A stretch of 48,011 nt of DNA from Bacillota bacterium. GTDB taxonomy: Bacteria; Bacillota_I; Bacilli_A; RFN20; CAG-826. Position 1 is the stretch's first letter, and the number at the start of each line of letters is the position of its first letter. Shown here piece after piece: positions 33,209 to 39,645 of this stretch. The notes beneath the pieces are model-generated. The model did not search any database. It saw only the letters and a list, made by a program, of their open reading frames with translations, and was not told the origin of the DNA. The position numbers and the translations under genes were made by a program. Location of the stretch: contig JAUNOH010000001.1 of NCBI GenBank assembly GCA_030537155.1, positions 111,574-159,584 on the forward strand. The letters run 5' to 3'.

Positions 33209-33314
33209 TTTTTCTCCTTATCCTTTGATTGCCTCTCGGAATAGTCTACCACGGGCGTAAAGCCATGGGTCCCGAACCTATTTTGTCAAGGCTGGCGAAT
33301 GGGTTTTTTCTCAA

Positions 33315-33320
33315 TAAAGT
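33315..33320 (+). promoter_or_regulatory. -10 box of the Y-family polymerase gene
   Basis: TAAAGT lies 8 nt before the ATG at 33329; no Shine-Dalgarno is present. No convincing LexA box was found. Confidence 0.35.
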
Positions 33321-33328
33321 AAAGCCCC

Positions 33329-34588
33329 ATGAAAAACGAGAAAGCCCTCTACGCCGTCATCGATCTGAAGTCGTTCTATGCCTCCTGCGAATGCGTGGCC
33401 AGGGGGCTTGATCCATTTACCACACCCCTCATCGTCAGCGATCCCGAACGCAACGAATCCTCGATCGTGATGTCGTCGTCTCCTTTTTTAAAGGAGAAGT
33501 ATCATATTCCCAATGTCTGCCGGAGGAGGGACGTCCCCAAATCAATCCCGGGCCTCATCATCGCCCAACCGCGGATGGCCCATTACATCGAGACCTCGGC
33601 CAAGGTCGTTTCGATCCTTTTGGATTTCGTCTCCGAGGAGGACCTCCACGTCTATTCCATCGATGAGTCATTCATCAATATCGGGCCCTATCTCTCCCTG
33701 TCCGGCAAAAGCCCGGAGCAATTCGTCTCCGACATCCAAAAAACCATCAAAAGGCAGACTGGTTTGACGGCTACCGCCGGAATCGGCCCAAACATGTTTT
33801 TAGCCAAGATCTGCTTGGATAACGAAGGAAAAAAGAAACCCCCATACCTGGCCAGATGGGAATACGGCGATGTGCCAACAAAGCTATGGAAGATATCCCC
33901 CATCACCAAGATATGGGGCATCTCCTCCGGCACCGAAGCCCATCTAAAGCGCATCGGGATCCGCTCCATCGAGGCCTTGGCCAAAACCGACGTCGATTTA
34001 TTGACGGATGAGTTTGGGGTTATGGGCAAGCAGCTCCATGACCTGGCCAACGGACGGGATGGATCCGACATCCGGGAGAAATACGTCCCTAAGGAGAAAA
34101 GCCTCTCGATCGGGCAGACCCTGATGCGGGATTATTCAGCCAAGGAGGCCGAATTGATAATCCGGGAGATGTGCGACGACCTCTGCCTCCGCCTTCGGGA
34201 AGAGGGAAAGAAGGCGAGGCTCGTGGGGCTATATGTCGGCTACGACGCAGAGACCGGTGGCGGATTCTCTCGTCAGGCCTCGCTGGATAAGGGGAGCGAC
34301 GACAACGACGTCCTCTACCACGCCTTGATGGAGCTGTTTCATCGCCACATCGAGGATTTCCCCATCAGGAGGCTAGGTCTTTCCTTTGGGAGGATGATCA
34401 GCTCAAATATCGACCAGCTTGACGTCTTTGAAGACTTTGAGGAGAGCCAGAAGCGCGGCCAATGCCAAAGGGCCATCGACAAGATTCAGCTTTCCTATGG
34501 CAAAAACTCGTGTCTACGGGCCTCCTCGTTGACTGAGGCCTCGACCATCAAGGAACGCCACGGGCAAATCGGGGGTCACAAGGCATGA
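33329..34588 (+). CDS. Y-family DNA polymerase (UvrX/UmuC-like)
   Basis: A 419-aa translesion polymerase. The palm motifs are AVIDLKSFYASCE (D12) and VYSIDESF (D112-E113); the helix-hairpin-helix part KIWGISSGTEAHLKRIGI and a C-terminal little-finger domain follow. The overlap ATGA with a YolD-like gene matches the UvrX-YolD pairing known from Bacilli plasmids and phages, so UvrX/pol V-type is more likely than DinB. It would copy past damaged bases in the cytosol. The gene appears leaderless. No clear SOS box is visible, so control by damage is not shown. Confidence 0.9.
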   Translation: MKNEKALYAVIDLKSFYASCECVARGLDPFTTPLIVSDPERNESSIVMSSSPFLKEKYHIPNVCRRRDVPKSIPGLIIAQPRMAHYIETSAKVVSILLDFVSEEDLHVYSIDESFINIGPYLSLSGKSPEQFVSDIQKTIKRQTGLTATAGIGPNMFLAKICLDNEGKKKPPYLARWEYGDVPTKLWKISPITKIWGISSGTEAHLKRIGIRSIEALAKTDVDLLTDEFGVMGKQLHDLANGRDGSDIREKYVPKEKSLSIGQTLMRDYSAKEAELIIREMCDDLCLRLREEGKKARLVGLYVGYDAETGGGFSRQASLDKGSDDNDVLYHALMELFHRHIEDFPIRRLGLSFGRMISSNIDQLDVFEDFEESQKRGQCQRAIDKIQLSYGKNSCLRASSLTEASTIKERHGQIGGHKA

Positions 34589-34908
34589 AGGAAGACCGCG
34601 GAATGATGAAATGGGAGTCCTACCGCTCCCTGGTGGACCAAGCCAGCGCCCTTTCGGCGATGCTATATGAGAAAAACAAGGTCCCCAAACCACTTCTGGC
34701 AAAAGAAAAAGCAGAGGAAATCAACGAGATCCTCTGCACTTATTCGGGCGAAGACGTGACCGTCACCTATTGGGAGGATGGCTATATAAAGCACATCGAC
34801 GGGCAAATAGATGTGATCGACGCCGTCTACAAATTCCTGAAGGTCGGCTTTAAGCGGATTTCCTTCAGGGAGCTCACCGGCCTAGAGAGACTTACTCTTC
34901 GGGGATGA
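34585..34908 (+). CDS. YolD-like protein
   Basis: A 107-aa protein with the YolD-like domain in order: RGMMKWESYRSLVDQ (about 5-19), NKVPKPLLAKEKAEEINEIL (about 30-49), VTVTYWEDGYIKHIDGQIDV (about 57-76) and a C-terminal beta strand. YolD proteins accompany UvrX-type polymerases and are thought to act like UmuD in binding the polymerase. The start codon overlaps the polymerase stop (ATGA), so translation is coupled. Its 3' end overlaps by 17 bp the end of a small gene on the other strand. Confidence 0.88.
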   Translation: MKEDRGMMKWESYRSLVDQASALSAMLYEKNKVPKPLLAKEKAEEINEILCTYSGEDVTVTYWEDGYIKHIDGQIDVIDAVYKFLKVGFKRISFRELTGLERLTLRG

Positions 34909-35053
34909 TGAAGCCGTGGGTGCCGCTGGAAGCGTAGACCGAGGCATGCATGCCCAGTAGGGCCATGAGCCTGTTGGTGGCTTCGGCGTCTTCCTCTTCG
35001 GTTTTGACGCCAACGAACTCTTTTTCGTATTTATCGATTTCGGCGAAATGCAT
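34892..35053 (-). CDS. 53-aa protein of unknown function
   Basis: Begins MHFAEIDKYEKEFVGVKTEE, acidic in its first half, with a helix of Ala/Leu/Met (about 26-36) and the end HGFIIPEE. It is preceded by a strong AAAGGAGG 8 nt before the ATG, which is the main support for translation. Family unknown. It is the second gene of a two-gene unit with the 54-aa gene at 35086 (32-bp gap), and overlaps yolD tail to tail. Confidence 0.6.
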   Translation of the reverse strand: MHFAEIDKYEKEFVGVKTEEEDAEATNRLMALLGMHASVYASSGTHGFIIPEE

Positions 35054-35085
35054 AACACTTCCTCCTTTTTCAATCTGTGGTTTGC

Positions 35086-35250
35086 TTACCTCGCGACGCG
35101 GGATAAGGCGTTGTTGTGATACTCGCTGATGATGCGGTTGCGGTTCTCTTTCCCGCGGATGAAGATGTAGGCGAGCAGTTTGCCCGTGAACAGTTCGACT
35201 CTGTCCCCAACCCTGAGACGGGAATGGGACTTTTTTACGCTTTGATACAT
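35086..35250 (-). CDS. 54-aa basic protein of unknown function
   Basis: Translates to MYQSVKKSHSRLRVGDRVEL, then a Leu/Ile-rich strand (FTGKLLAYIFIRGK) and an Arg/Asn-rich end (SEYHNNALSRVAR). The charge is strongly positive, so nucleic-acid binding is possible (inference). AAAGGAG with a second AGGA gives a good ribosome binding site. It is first in a two-gene unit with the acidic 53-aa protein; the basic/acidic pairing is notable. Cre-like palindromes lie upstream. Confidence 0.6.
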   Translation of the reverse strand: MYQSVKKSHSRLRVGDRVELFTGKLLAYIFIRGKENRNRIISEYHNNALSRVAR

Positions 35251-35329
35251 AGTTTCCTGTCTCCTTTCTAATGCGTGCTCCTTTTCGAAGCGCCATCACT
35301 ATAATCACGGTCAAAAAATAATGAAAATT

Positions 35330-35356
35330 TGTAAGCGATTTCGGTAAACGCTTTCA
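35330..35356. promoter_or_regulatory. two tandem cre-like sites
   Basis: TGTAAGCGATTTCG and GGTAAACGCTTTCA share one base (35343) and each match TGWAANCGNTNWCA except at one end base. They lie about 80 bp upstream of the 54-aa gene and are likely LacI/CcpA-family sites. Confidence 0.5.
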
Positions 35357-35405
35357 TTTCTGACTATCTAAAAAGTCAGTGTTTATCGATGTTTTTTGCT
35401 TTTGA

Positions 35406-35442
35406 TGTAAACACTTACATATCTTTGATGAAAATATTTTCA
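35406..35442. promoter_or_regulatory. two further operator-like palindromes
   Basis: TGTAAACACTTACA (35406-35419; cre-like but with CA for CG in the centre) and TGAAAATATTTTCA (35429-35442; perfect 14-bp palindrome). The binding proteins are unknown. Confidence 0.4.
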
Positions 35443-35563
35443 GGAAGTTCGGGCGACCTTTTGGACCTTTCTAAGGCGACTGTGCAAGATTTTTTGTTTA
35501 ATTTGTGCCACCTCTCCGCGCGGGTGTTGTAGGATATTCAAGTACAAAGAAGAGGTTCGTTTT

Positions 35564-36454
35564 ATGGCTAAAGAAAAAGAGAAATTGCTAAACAAATATG
35601 AAAGGCTTGGCAACCGGCAGAGGAAATTCTGGTTCATCTGGAATTTGATCGAGGCTTTTATCCTCGTCGCCGCCGGGGCTTTGGCCATCACCATCGGGGT
35701 GATGTCGGATCAGCTAGATTCCTCGGTTCAGGAGACTTTCGCCTTGGTTTTCGCCTGCGTCGTCGGGGCCTACATCATCTTAGATGGCATACTCCGTTAC
35801 ATCGTGAGTTTATTTAACTTCGTTTCGGACGGCGGGGAATCTTCCCTGCTCGTCTCGGCTTTTGAGATAACTTTGGGCACCGTCATCGTCATCTGGTACG
35901 AGACTTTCCTCAACATCGCCATCACCTTCATCGCCGTCATCCTGATGGTCGTCGGGGCTTTGATCATCGCCTCCTCCATCTTCCAGATCGTGAGGAAGCT
36001 TAAGGCCCTCTACGTCCCCATACTGACCATCGCCTTCTCGGCCTTATTGATCGGCTTGGGCATCGCGATGCTCATTCTCTACTATGGCAAGAACGATTCC
36101 TTCTACGCCGCCGTAAACATCGGCTTAGGCGTTGTCTTGGCCGGCGTTGGCATAACCCAGTTCATCGTCGTCTTGATCATGAACCACAAGGCCAAGAAAA
36201 ACCTGTTTGCCAAAAAGAGCGAGGAGGCCCCGGTCGAGCAGATCGTCGATAACCCCGACGAGGCTGAGGTGGAGACCGTCCACGCCGAAAAGGTTGAGCC
36301 GGAAGAGGTTAAGGAAGAAACCGAGACCCCGGAGGAAGAAGAGGAGAGGAAGCCGGTTGGCGCCATCGAAGGCGGACCCAGCCACCATCTCGAGCACAAG
36401 GAAGAGGAGGAAGAAGAACCCCTCCAAATCGACGTCGTCGACCCCGAAAAATAA
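35564..36454 (+). CDS. DUF308-like membrane protein with acidic tail
   Basis: A 296-aa protein with about six membrane segments in residues 28-215, in paired hydrophobic repeats rich in Gly/Ile/Val as in HdeD/DUF308 proteins (LAITIGVMSDQLD, VAVILMVVGALIIASSIFQI-like blocks). A hydrophilic tail from about 225 on is very rich in Glu (VEPEEVKEETETPEEEEERK, then HKEEEEEEPLQ). The role is unknown. AGAGGT precedes the ATG. It is followed by a terminator and then a paralogous gene. Confidence 0.7.
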   Translation: MAKEKEKLLNKYERLGNRQRKFWFIWNLIEAFILVAAGALAITIGVMSDQLDSSVQETFALVFACVVGAYIILDGILRYIVSLFNFVSDGGESSLLVSAFEITLGTVIVIWYETFLNIAITFIAVILMVVGALIIASSIFQIVRKLKALYVPILTIAFSALLIGLGIAMLILYYGKNDSFYAAVNIGLGVVLAGVGITQFIVVLIMNHKAKKNLFAKKSEEAPVEQIVDNPDEAEVETVHAEKVEPEEVKEETETPEEEEERKPVGAIEGGPSHHLEHKEEEEEEPLQIDVVDPEK

Positions 36455-36473
36455 CGAATATTTAACCGAAATT

Positions 36474-36495
36474 GGCGCACAACGCGCCTTTTTCT
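36474..36495 (+). terminator. rho-independent terminator
   Basis: GGCGC and GCGCC pair around ACAAC, followed by a long T-rich run (TTTTTCTTTTTTC). Confidence 0.8.
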
Positions 36496-36562
36496 TTTTT
36501 CTTTTATTGCGTGCGTCTTCCCCAAGAAGTAAAACGATTCTCCTAAGAAAGGGGAATTCATA

Positions 36563-37222
36563 ATGTTTAAGAAATTCAAAATCCTCTGGGCCATATATAA
36601 CTGCCTAGAGGTCGCCGCCCTGATCACCCTCGGGGTTCTCTGCCTGGTTTACGCGAATAACCCAGACGCCTGGAAGTACACCCTCATCATCACCGGCATC
36701 GCCATCATCATCGATGCCTCAATCCGCCTGCTCGGAGGGGTCTTCGATAGCCTCGTCCGCCGGCCCAATCTCCCGGAAGCCATCGGGGGCTCAGCCGAAT
36801 TGGCACTTGGCATTACGACGATCTATGTCGGGAACAACATCGCTTCCGCCACCGCCCTCTTCCAATATGCCGCCCTCTTCATCGGCATCGCCCTAATCGC
36901 CGTCGGATTTATCTGTCTGGTTTATTCCTTCATCTATTTGGTAAATGGAATCTCCAGTCGCTTCTCCAACATCGTCAATATCATCGTCGAGGCCCTCGCC
37001 ATTATCTTGGGCATCGTCGTGTTGGTCTATTTGGGCGGGGCCGATGCGGCCGCCATCTTGGAAGTCTCCTTCCGGACCATCGGCATCATCTTCCTCTCCG
37101 TCGGAGTCATCGGGGCCCTGGGGTTATTGCTCCACTTCATCGGACGCCACAAAGGAGCCGAGGAAGACGACTTCGCCAGCAAGGAAGAAGAAGCCCAGGA
37201 AGCCGAATTCACCGACAAATAA
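36563..37222 (+). CDS. DUF308-like membrane protein, paralogue of the preceding gene
   Basis: A 219-aa protein with about six membrane segments and the same opening plan as its neighbour (FKILWAIYNCLEVAALITLG against KFWFIWNLIEAFILVAAGAL). The acidic C-terminal tail is short (GAEEDDFASKEEEAQEAEF). The pair probably arose by tandem duplication. AAAGGGG lies upstream of the ATG. The role is unknown; HdeD-type proteins are linked to acid stress in enterobacteria, but that cannot be assumed here. Confidence 0.7.
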   Translation: MFKKFKILWAIYNCLEVAALITLGVLCLVYANNPDAWKYTLIITGIAIIIDASIRLLGGVFDSLVRRPNLPEAIGGSAELALGITTIYVGNNIASATALFQYAALFIGIALIAVGFICLVYSFIYLVNGISSRFSNIVNIIVEALAIILGIVVLVYLGGADAAAILEVSFRTIGIIFLSVGVIGALGLLLHFIGRHKGAEEDDFASKEEEAQEAEFTDK

Positions 37223-37225
37223 AAA

Positions 37226-37266
37226 CCCATCCGAAGATGGGCTTAATCCCCGAATGGGGATTTTTT
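37226..37266. terminator. double-hairpin terminator
   Basis: Two successive stems: CCCATC-CGAA-GATGGG (37226-37241) and AATCCCC-GAAT-GGGGATT (37245-37262) with a T-run. It ends the DUF308 gene and also lies at the end of the converging ThyX-like gene. Confidence 0.85.
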
Positions 37267-37864
37267 ATTTGCTGCAACCGGTAAGTTCGGCAAAGTGCGG
37301 GAGGCTAAGGCACCAATCGCAGAAGACGTGCCACTCCTTAAGCTTGTGGGCCTTCCTCTGGTTGAACATCGTCTTCAACTGCTGATAGTTGGTCACCATC
37401 GTGGCGGCGAGGCAGAAGCCCTCGGGCAATGAGGCTACCAAGACCCTCCATTTGGCCTTCTTCTCGTCAAAATGCTCGGGGTCATCGGGGATCAGGTTAT
37501 ACTCCCTGATCAACTCCCTCATGCGGTCAAGGATGATTGGGTCGGTCTCCTCCACGCATTGCTCGCCCACGTCGAATTTGAGGAGGCAGTGCATCGTCGA
37601 CTGGCTGGAGACGAAGTCGAACCAGTGGTAACGCTGAGCCTCTTTCCACCAATAAAGCGGGGCGTTGACATCCAAATGGACGAGGATGCCGTGCAGGAAG
37701 TTATCGTGGCCCTCGCCGCTTTTGGCGGAACCGAGTTTGTTGGCCCTTAAGAAATCCTTTTCGTTGGGTTCGCTGGGGTCGATTTTGATCCTCATCGGAT
37801 TGCCGCTGGCTTTGACGGCCCTCTCCAAGCCATAAACATAGGAATTGGTGACTGAGAAATTCAT
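37265..37864 (-). CDS. ThyX-like (flavin-dependent thymidylate synthase-fold) protein
   Basis: A 199-aa protein. Residues 78-92 (QRYHWFDFVSSQSTMH) sit where ThyX has its RHRxxSxNxxSxR motif, and the later block TNYQQLKTMFNQRKAHKLKEW resembles the ThyX dUMP/FAD-binding region. The residues are not identical to canonical ThyX, so activity is uncertain. Similar proteins occur in phages and Firmicutes, usually unnamed. The start overlaps the folD stop (ATGA), so translation is coupled; FolD makes methylene-THF, the carbon donor of thymidylate synthesis, which supports the link (inference). Confidence 0.55.
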   Translation of the reverse strand: MNFSVTNSYVYGLERAVKASGNPMRIKIDPSEPNEKDFLRANKLGSAKSGEGHDNFLHGILVHLDVNAPLYWWKEAQRYHWFDFVSSQSTMHCLLKFDVGEQCVEETDPIILDRMRELIREYNLIPDDPEHFDEKKAKWRVLVASLPEGFCLAATMVTNYQQLKTMFNQRKAHKLKEWHVFCDWCLSLPHFAELTGCSK

Positions 37865-38652
37865 TTTTTATATGCCTCCATTAGATTTTCCAATAACGCC
37901 AAGCGGGTCAATAAGCCAACCCCGCCGGGAACCGGGGTTTGTCTAGCCACGGGCAGGTTAGGAACGACGTCCCCGTGCAACTTTCCGTCTGCTCCCCTAT
38001 TGATGCCGACATCGACTATCCAAGCTTCTTTTTTATAGGGATAGCTCTCATCTAACATCCCCTGCTTCCCGACCGCCGCGACGATTAAGTCGGCGTGGGC
38101 GATGTAGAAGCGGACGTCCTCGTCTTTACTTTTGCTATGGAGCACGGTGACGTTGGAATCATTCGCAGTCAATAGCTTGGCCATCGGCTTACCGACGATC
38201 TCGCTGCGACCAAGGACGACGGCGTTGCTTCCCTTCAAGGGGAACCCCTCCCGCTTTAGGTAATCGATGATGCCTTTGGGGGTGCAGGGATCAAACTTAG
38301 TCAGGGGATGGAATCCGTCGACGTCTTTTTCCGGGGAGACAGCCAATTTGACGGCAGCCTCGCTGATATGTTTTGGAAGGGGCAGCTGGACGATCAATCC
38401 GTCGACGGAGGGATCGGCATTCGCCTTCTCTATCTCCTTAAAAAGATCCTCCTGGCTGATCTGAGGGGATAACTTATGAAGTTGGACATCGGCCCCGATT
38501 TCAGCCCCGTCTTTTAGCTTTCCCCTGACATAGGCGTCAGAGGCCGGATCGTCATTGACCTGAATTATCAATAGCTTGGGCTTTTTGGCCAGCTTTTCGA
38601 TTTCAACTTTTAAATTGGCCTTCCGCCAGGCGACGTATTCTTTGATTTCCAT
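37861..38652 (-). CDS. folD: bifunctional methylenetetrahydrofolate dehydrogenase/cyclohydrolase
   Basis: A 263-aa enzyme that interconverts 5,10-methylene-THF, methenyl-THF and 10-formyl-THF with NADP+. Conserved blocks occur in order: DDPASDAYVRGKLKDGAEIG (about 34-53), VDGLIVQLPLPKHI (about 82-95), PEKDVDGFHP (about 105-114), CTPKGIIDYL, VVLGRSEIVGKPMAKLL (NADP loop) and PVPGGVGLLTRLALLEN. The first motif has Y and K (YVRGK) as catalytic residues. I chose the ATG at 38652; the frame extends upstream to 38712 into the secG terminator, which is not credible. It forms an operon with the ThyX-like gene. Confidence 0.95.
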   Translation of the reverse strand: MEIKEYVAWRKANLKVEIEKLAKKPKLLIIQVNDDPASDAYVRGKLKDGAEIGADVQLHKLSPQISQEDLFKEIEKANADPSVDGLIVQLPLPKHISEAAVKLAVSPEKDVDGFHPLTKFDPCTPKGIIDYLKREGFPLKGSNAVVLGRSEIVGKPMAKLLTANDSNVTVLHSKSKDEDVRFYIAHADLIVAAVGKQGMLDESYPYKKEAWIVDVGINRGADGKLHGDVVPNLPVARQTPVPGGVGLLTRLALLENLMEAYKK

Positions 38653-38684
38653 AATTTGCTTTCGGCTTAGTCTAGCACCCGAAA

Positions 38685-38710
38685 AATAAAAAGGAACGGC
38701 TCGCCGTCCC
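38685..38710 (-). terminator. terminator of secG
   Basis: The minus strand reads GGGACGGC-GA-GCCGTTCC followed by TTTTTATTTTT, 20 bp past the secG stop. Confidence 0.85.
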
Positions 38711-38730
38711 ACATCCTTTTACGCTGTCTA

Positions 38731-38964
38731 TCAGGCCGAAGCCAGGGCCGATAAGAGCAATGAGAGGAATAAGAAGATGACCGCGAAGATGAAAGTCAGC
38801 ACGGTGACGATCTTTTCCGAACCCCTCTCCTGCTTTTTGGCAAAGACATTGAGGCCGCCGCCGGTGATAGCACCGGAAGCACCCGAGGATTTACCACCCT
38901 GGAGCAAACTCAAAATGATGATGATGATGCAGACGATCATGAAGATAACGTCATACCAAGCCAT
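38731..38964 (-). CDS. secG: protein translocase subunit SecG
   Basis: A 77-aa protein with two membrane helices (about 5-22 and 53-75) and the Gly/Ser-rich loop LQGGKSSGASGAITGGGLN typical of SecG. It helps SecYEG channel activity. AAAGGAG precedes the ATG, and a TATAAT promoter lies at 39001-39006. It is transcribed alone, next to the HAD gene and 4.8 kb from secA. Confidence 0.93.
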   Translation of the reverse strand: MAWYDVIFMIVCIIIIILSLLQGGKSSGASGAITGGGLNVFAKKQERGSEKIVTVLTFIFAVIFLFLSLLLSALASA

Positions 38965-39000
38965 TTCTCATTCTCCTTTTGCCGCCTAAGGCGCTAGAAA

Positions 39001-39028
39001 ATTATAGCCAACCGGAAATCAATCGCAA
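39001..39028 (-). promoter_or_regulatory. secG promoter
   Basis: TTGCGA (39023-39028), a 16-bp spacer and a perfect TATAAT (39001-39006) on the minus strand, 37 bp upstream of secG. The -35 overlaps the 3' end of the HAD gene. Confidence 0.65.
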
Positions 39029-39645
39029 CTAAATAGTTGGCGCAGGGATTTTATTTTCTCTCCCCCGAAATCGGGATGCTCGTCGTTGCGGTCAACCAAA
39101 ATGGCGTCGATTCCGGCGTTATGCCCACATTCGATATCCTGCAGGGAATCCCCAACATAGACGGCAGAGGCGCCATCCACACCCAGCATCCTCAAGGCGA
39201 TGTCGATGGGTTCACGGTCGGGCTTGCTCTTTTTGTAAACGTCGGATCCAACGATGACGGGAAAGGCGGAATCCAGGCCGAATCTGCCAAGGATTTTACG
39301 GACATGATCGGAAAGGTTTCCGGTCACGATTCCAAGCTTTTTGCCCTGCGAATGTAGTTTGCTAACGACTTCAAACGTCTCAGGGAAAATCTTGATAAGC
39401 GAAAGCGAGTCCTCATAATCCAGGGCCCGGCAAATCTCCTCAGCCCAAGGAGTCAATTCCTCTTCGCTTAGATTGGCCATCTTGGCGGCCTGGGGAAGGG
39501 AATGGTGCATATATTCCCTGGCGTCTTCGGGGGTGCATTTTTTGCCGATGGCCTCAAAACCATGGAGGAAGACGGGGAAAAGCGATTCGCTTGTGTCGAA
39601 GGTGGTCCCATCGAAATCAAGGAGGTAGACGTCGTATTGCTTCAT
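39019..39645 (-). CDS. HAD-family phosphatase (phosphoglycolate phosphatase-like)
   Basis: A 208-aa HAD hydrolase with the catalytic motif LLDFDGTTFD (nucleophile D10, acid/base D12), a helical cap (about 15-80), GIVTGNLSDH (motif II, about 107-116), a Lys in VYKKSKPDREP (motif III) and the end motif VYVGDSLQDIECG. This layout fits the Gph/PpaX-like group; substrate is unknown. The ATG overlaps the uvrB stop (ATGA), so it is translationally coupled to uvrB as the last gene of the secA operon. Confidence 0.88.
   Translation of the reverse strand: MKQYDVYLLDFDGTTFDTSESLFPVFLHGFEAIGKKCTPEDAREYMHHSLPQAAKMANLSEEELTPWAEEICRALDYEDSLSLIKIFPETFEVVSKLHSQGKKLGIVTGNLSDHVRKILGRFGLDSAFPVIVGSDVYKKSKPDREPIDIALRMLGVDGASAVYVGDSLQDIECGHNAGIDAILVDRNDEHPDFGGEKIKSLRQLFSCD

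Larger units (their letters stand above)
35251..35563. other. 313-bp divergent intergenic region with multiple cre-like sites and palindromes
   Basis: Holds no gene that I can support. It contains two abutting 13/14 matches to the cre consensus (35330-35343 and 35343-35356), a stem CTGACT/AGTCAG (35360-35379), a dyad TGTAA-ACAC-TTACA (35406-35419) and a perfect palindrome TGAAAATATTTTCA (35429-35442). It separates the two small genes from the DUF308-like gene. Confidence 0.65.

Noticed and set aside
33262-33290. Possible LexA/DinR box upstream of the Y-family polymerase
   Set aside because: Only the CGAAC half fits; the second half does not match the consensus.
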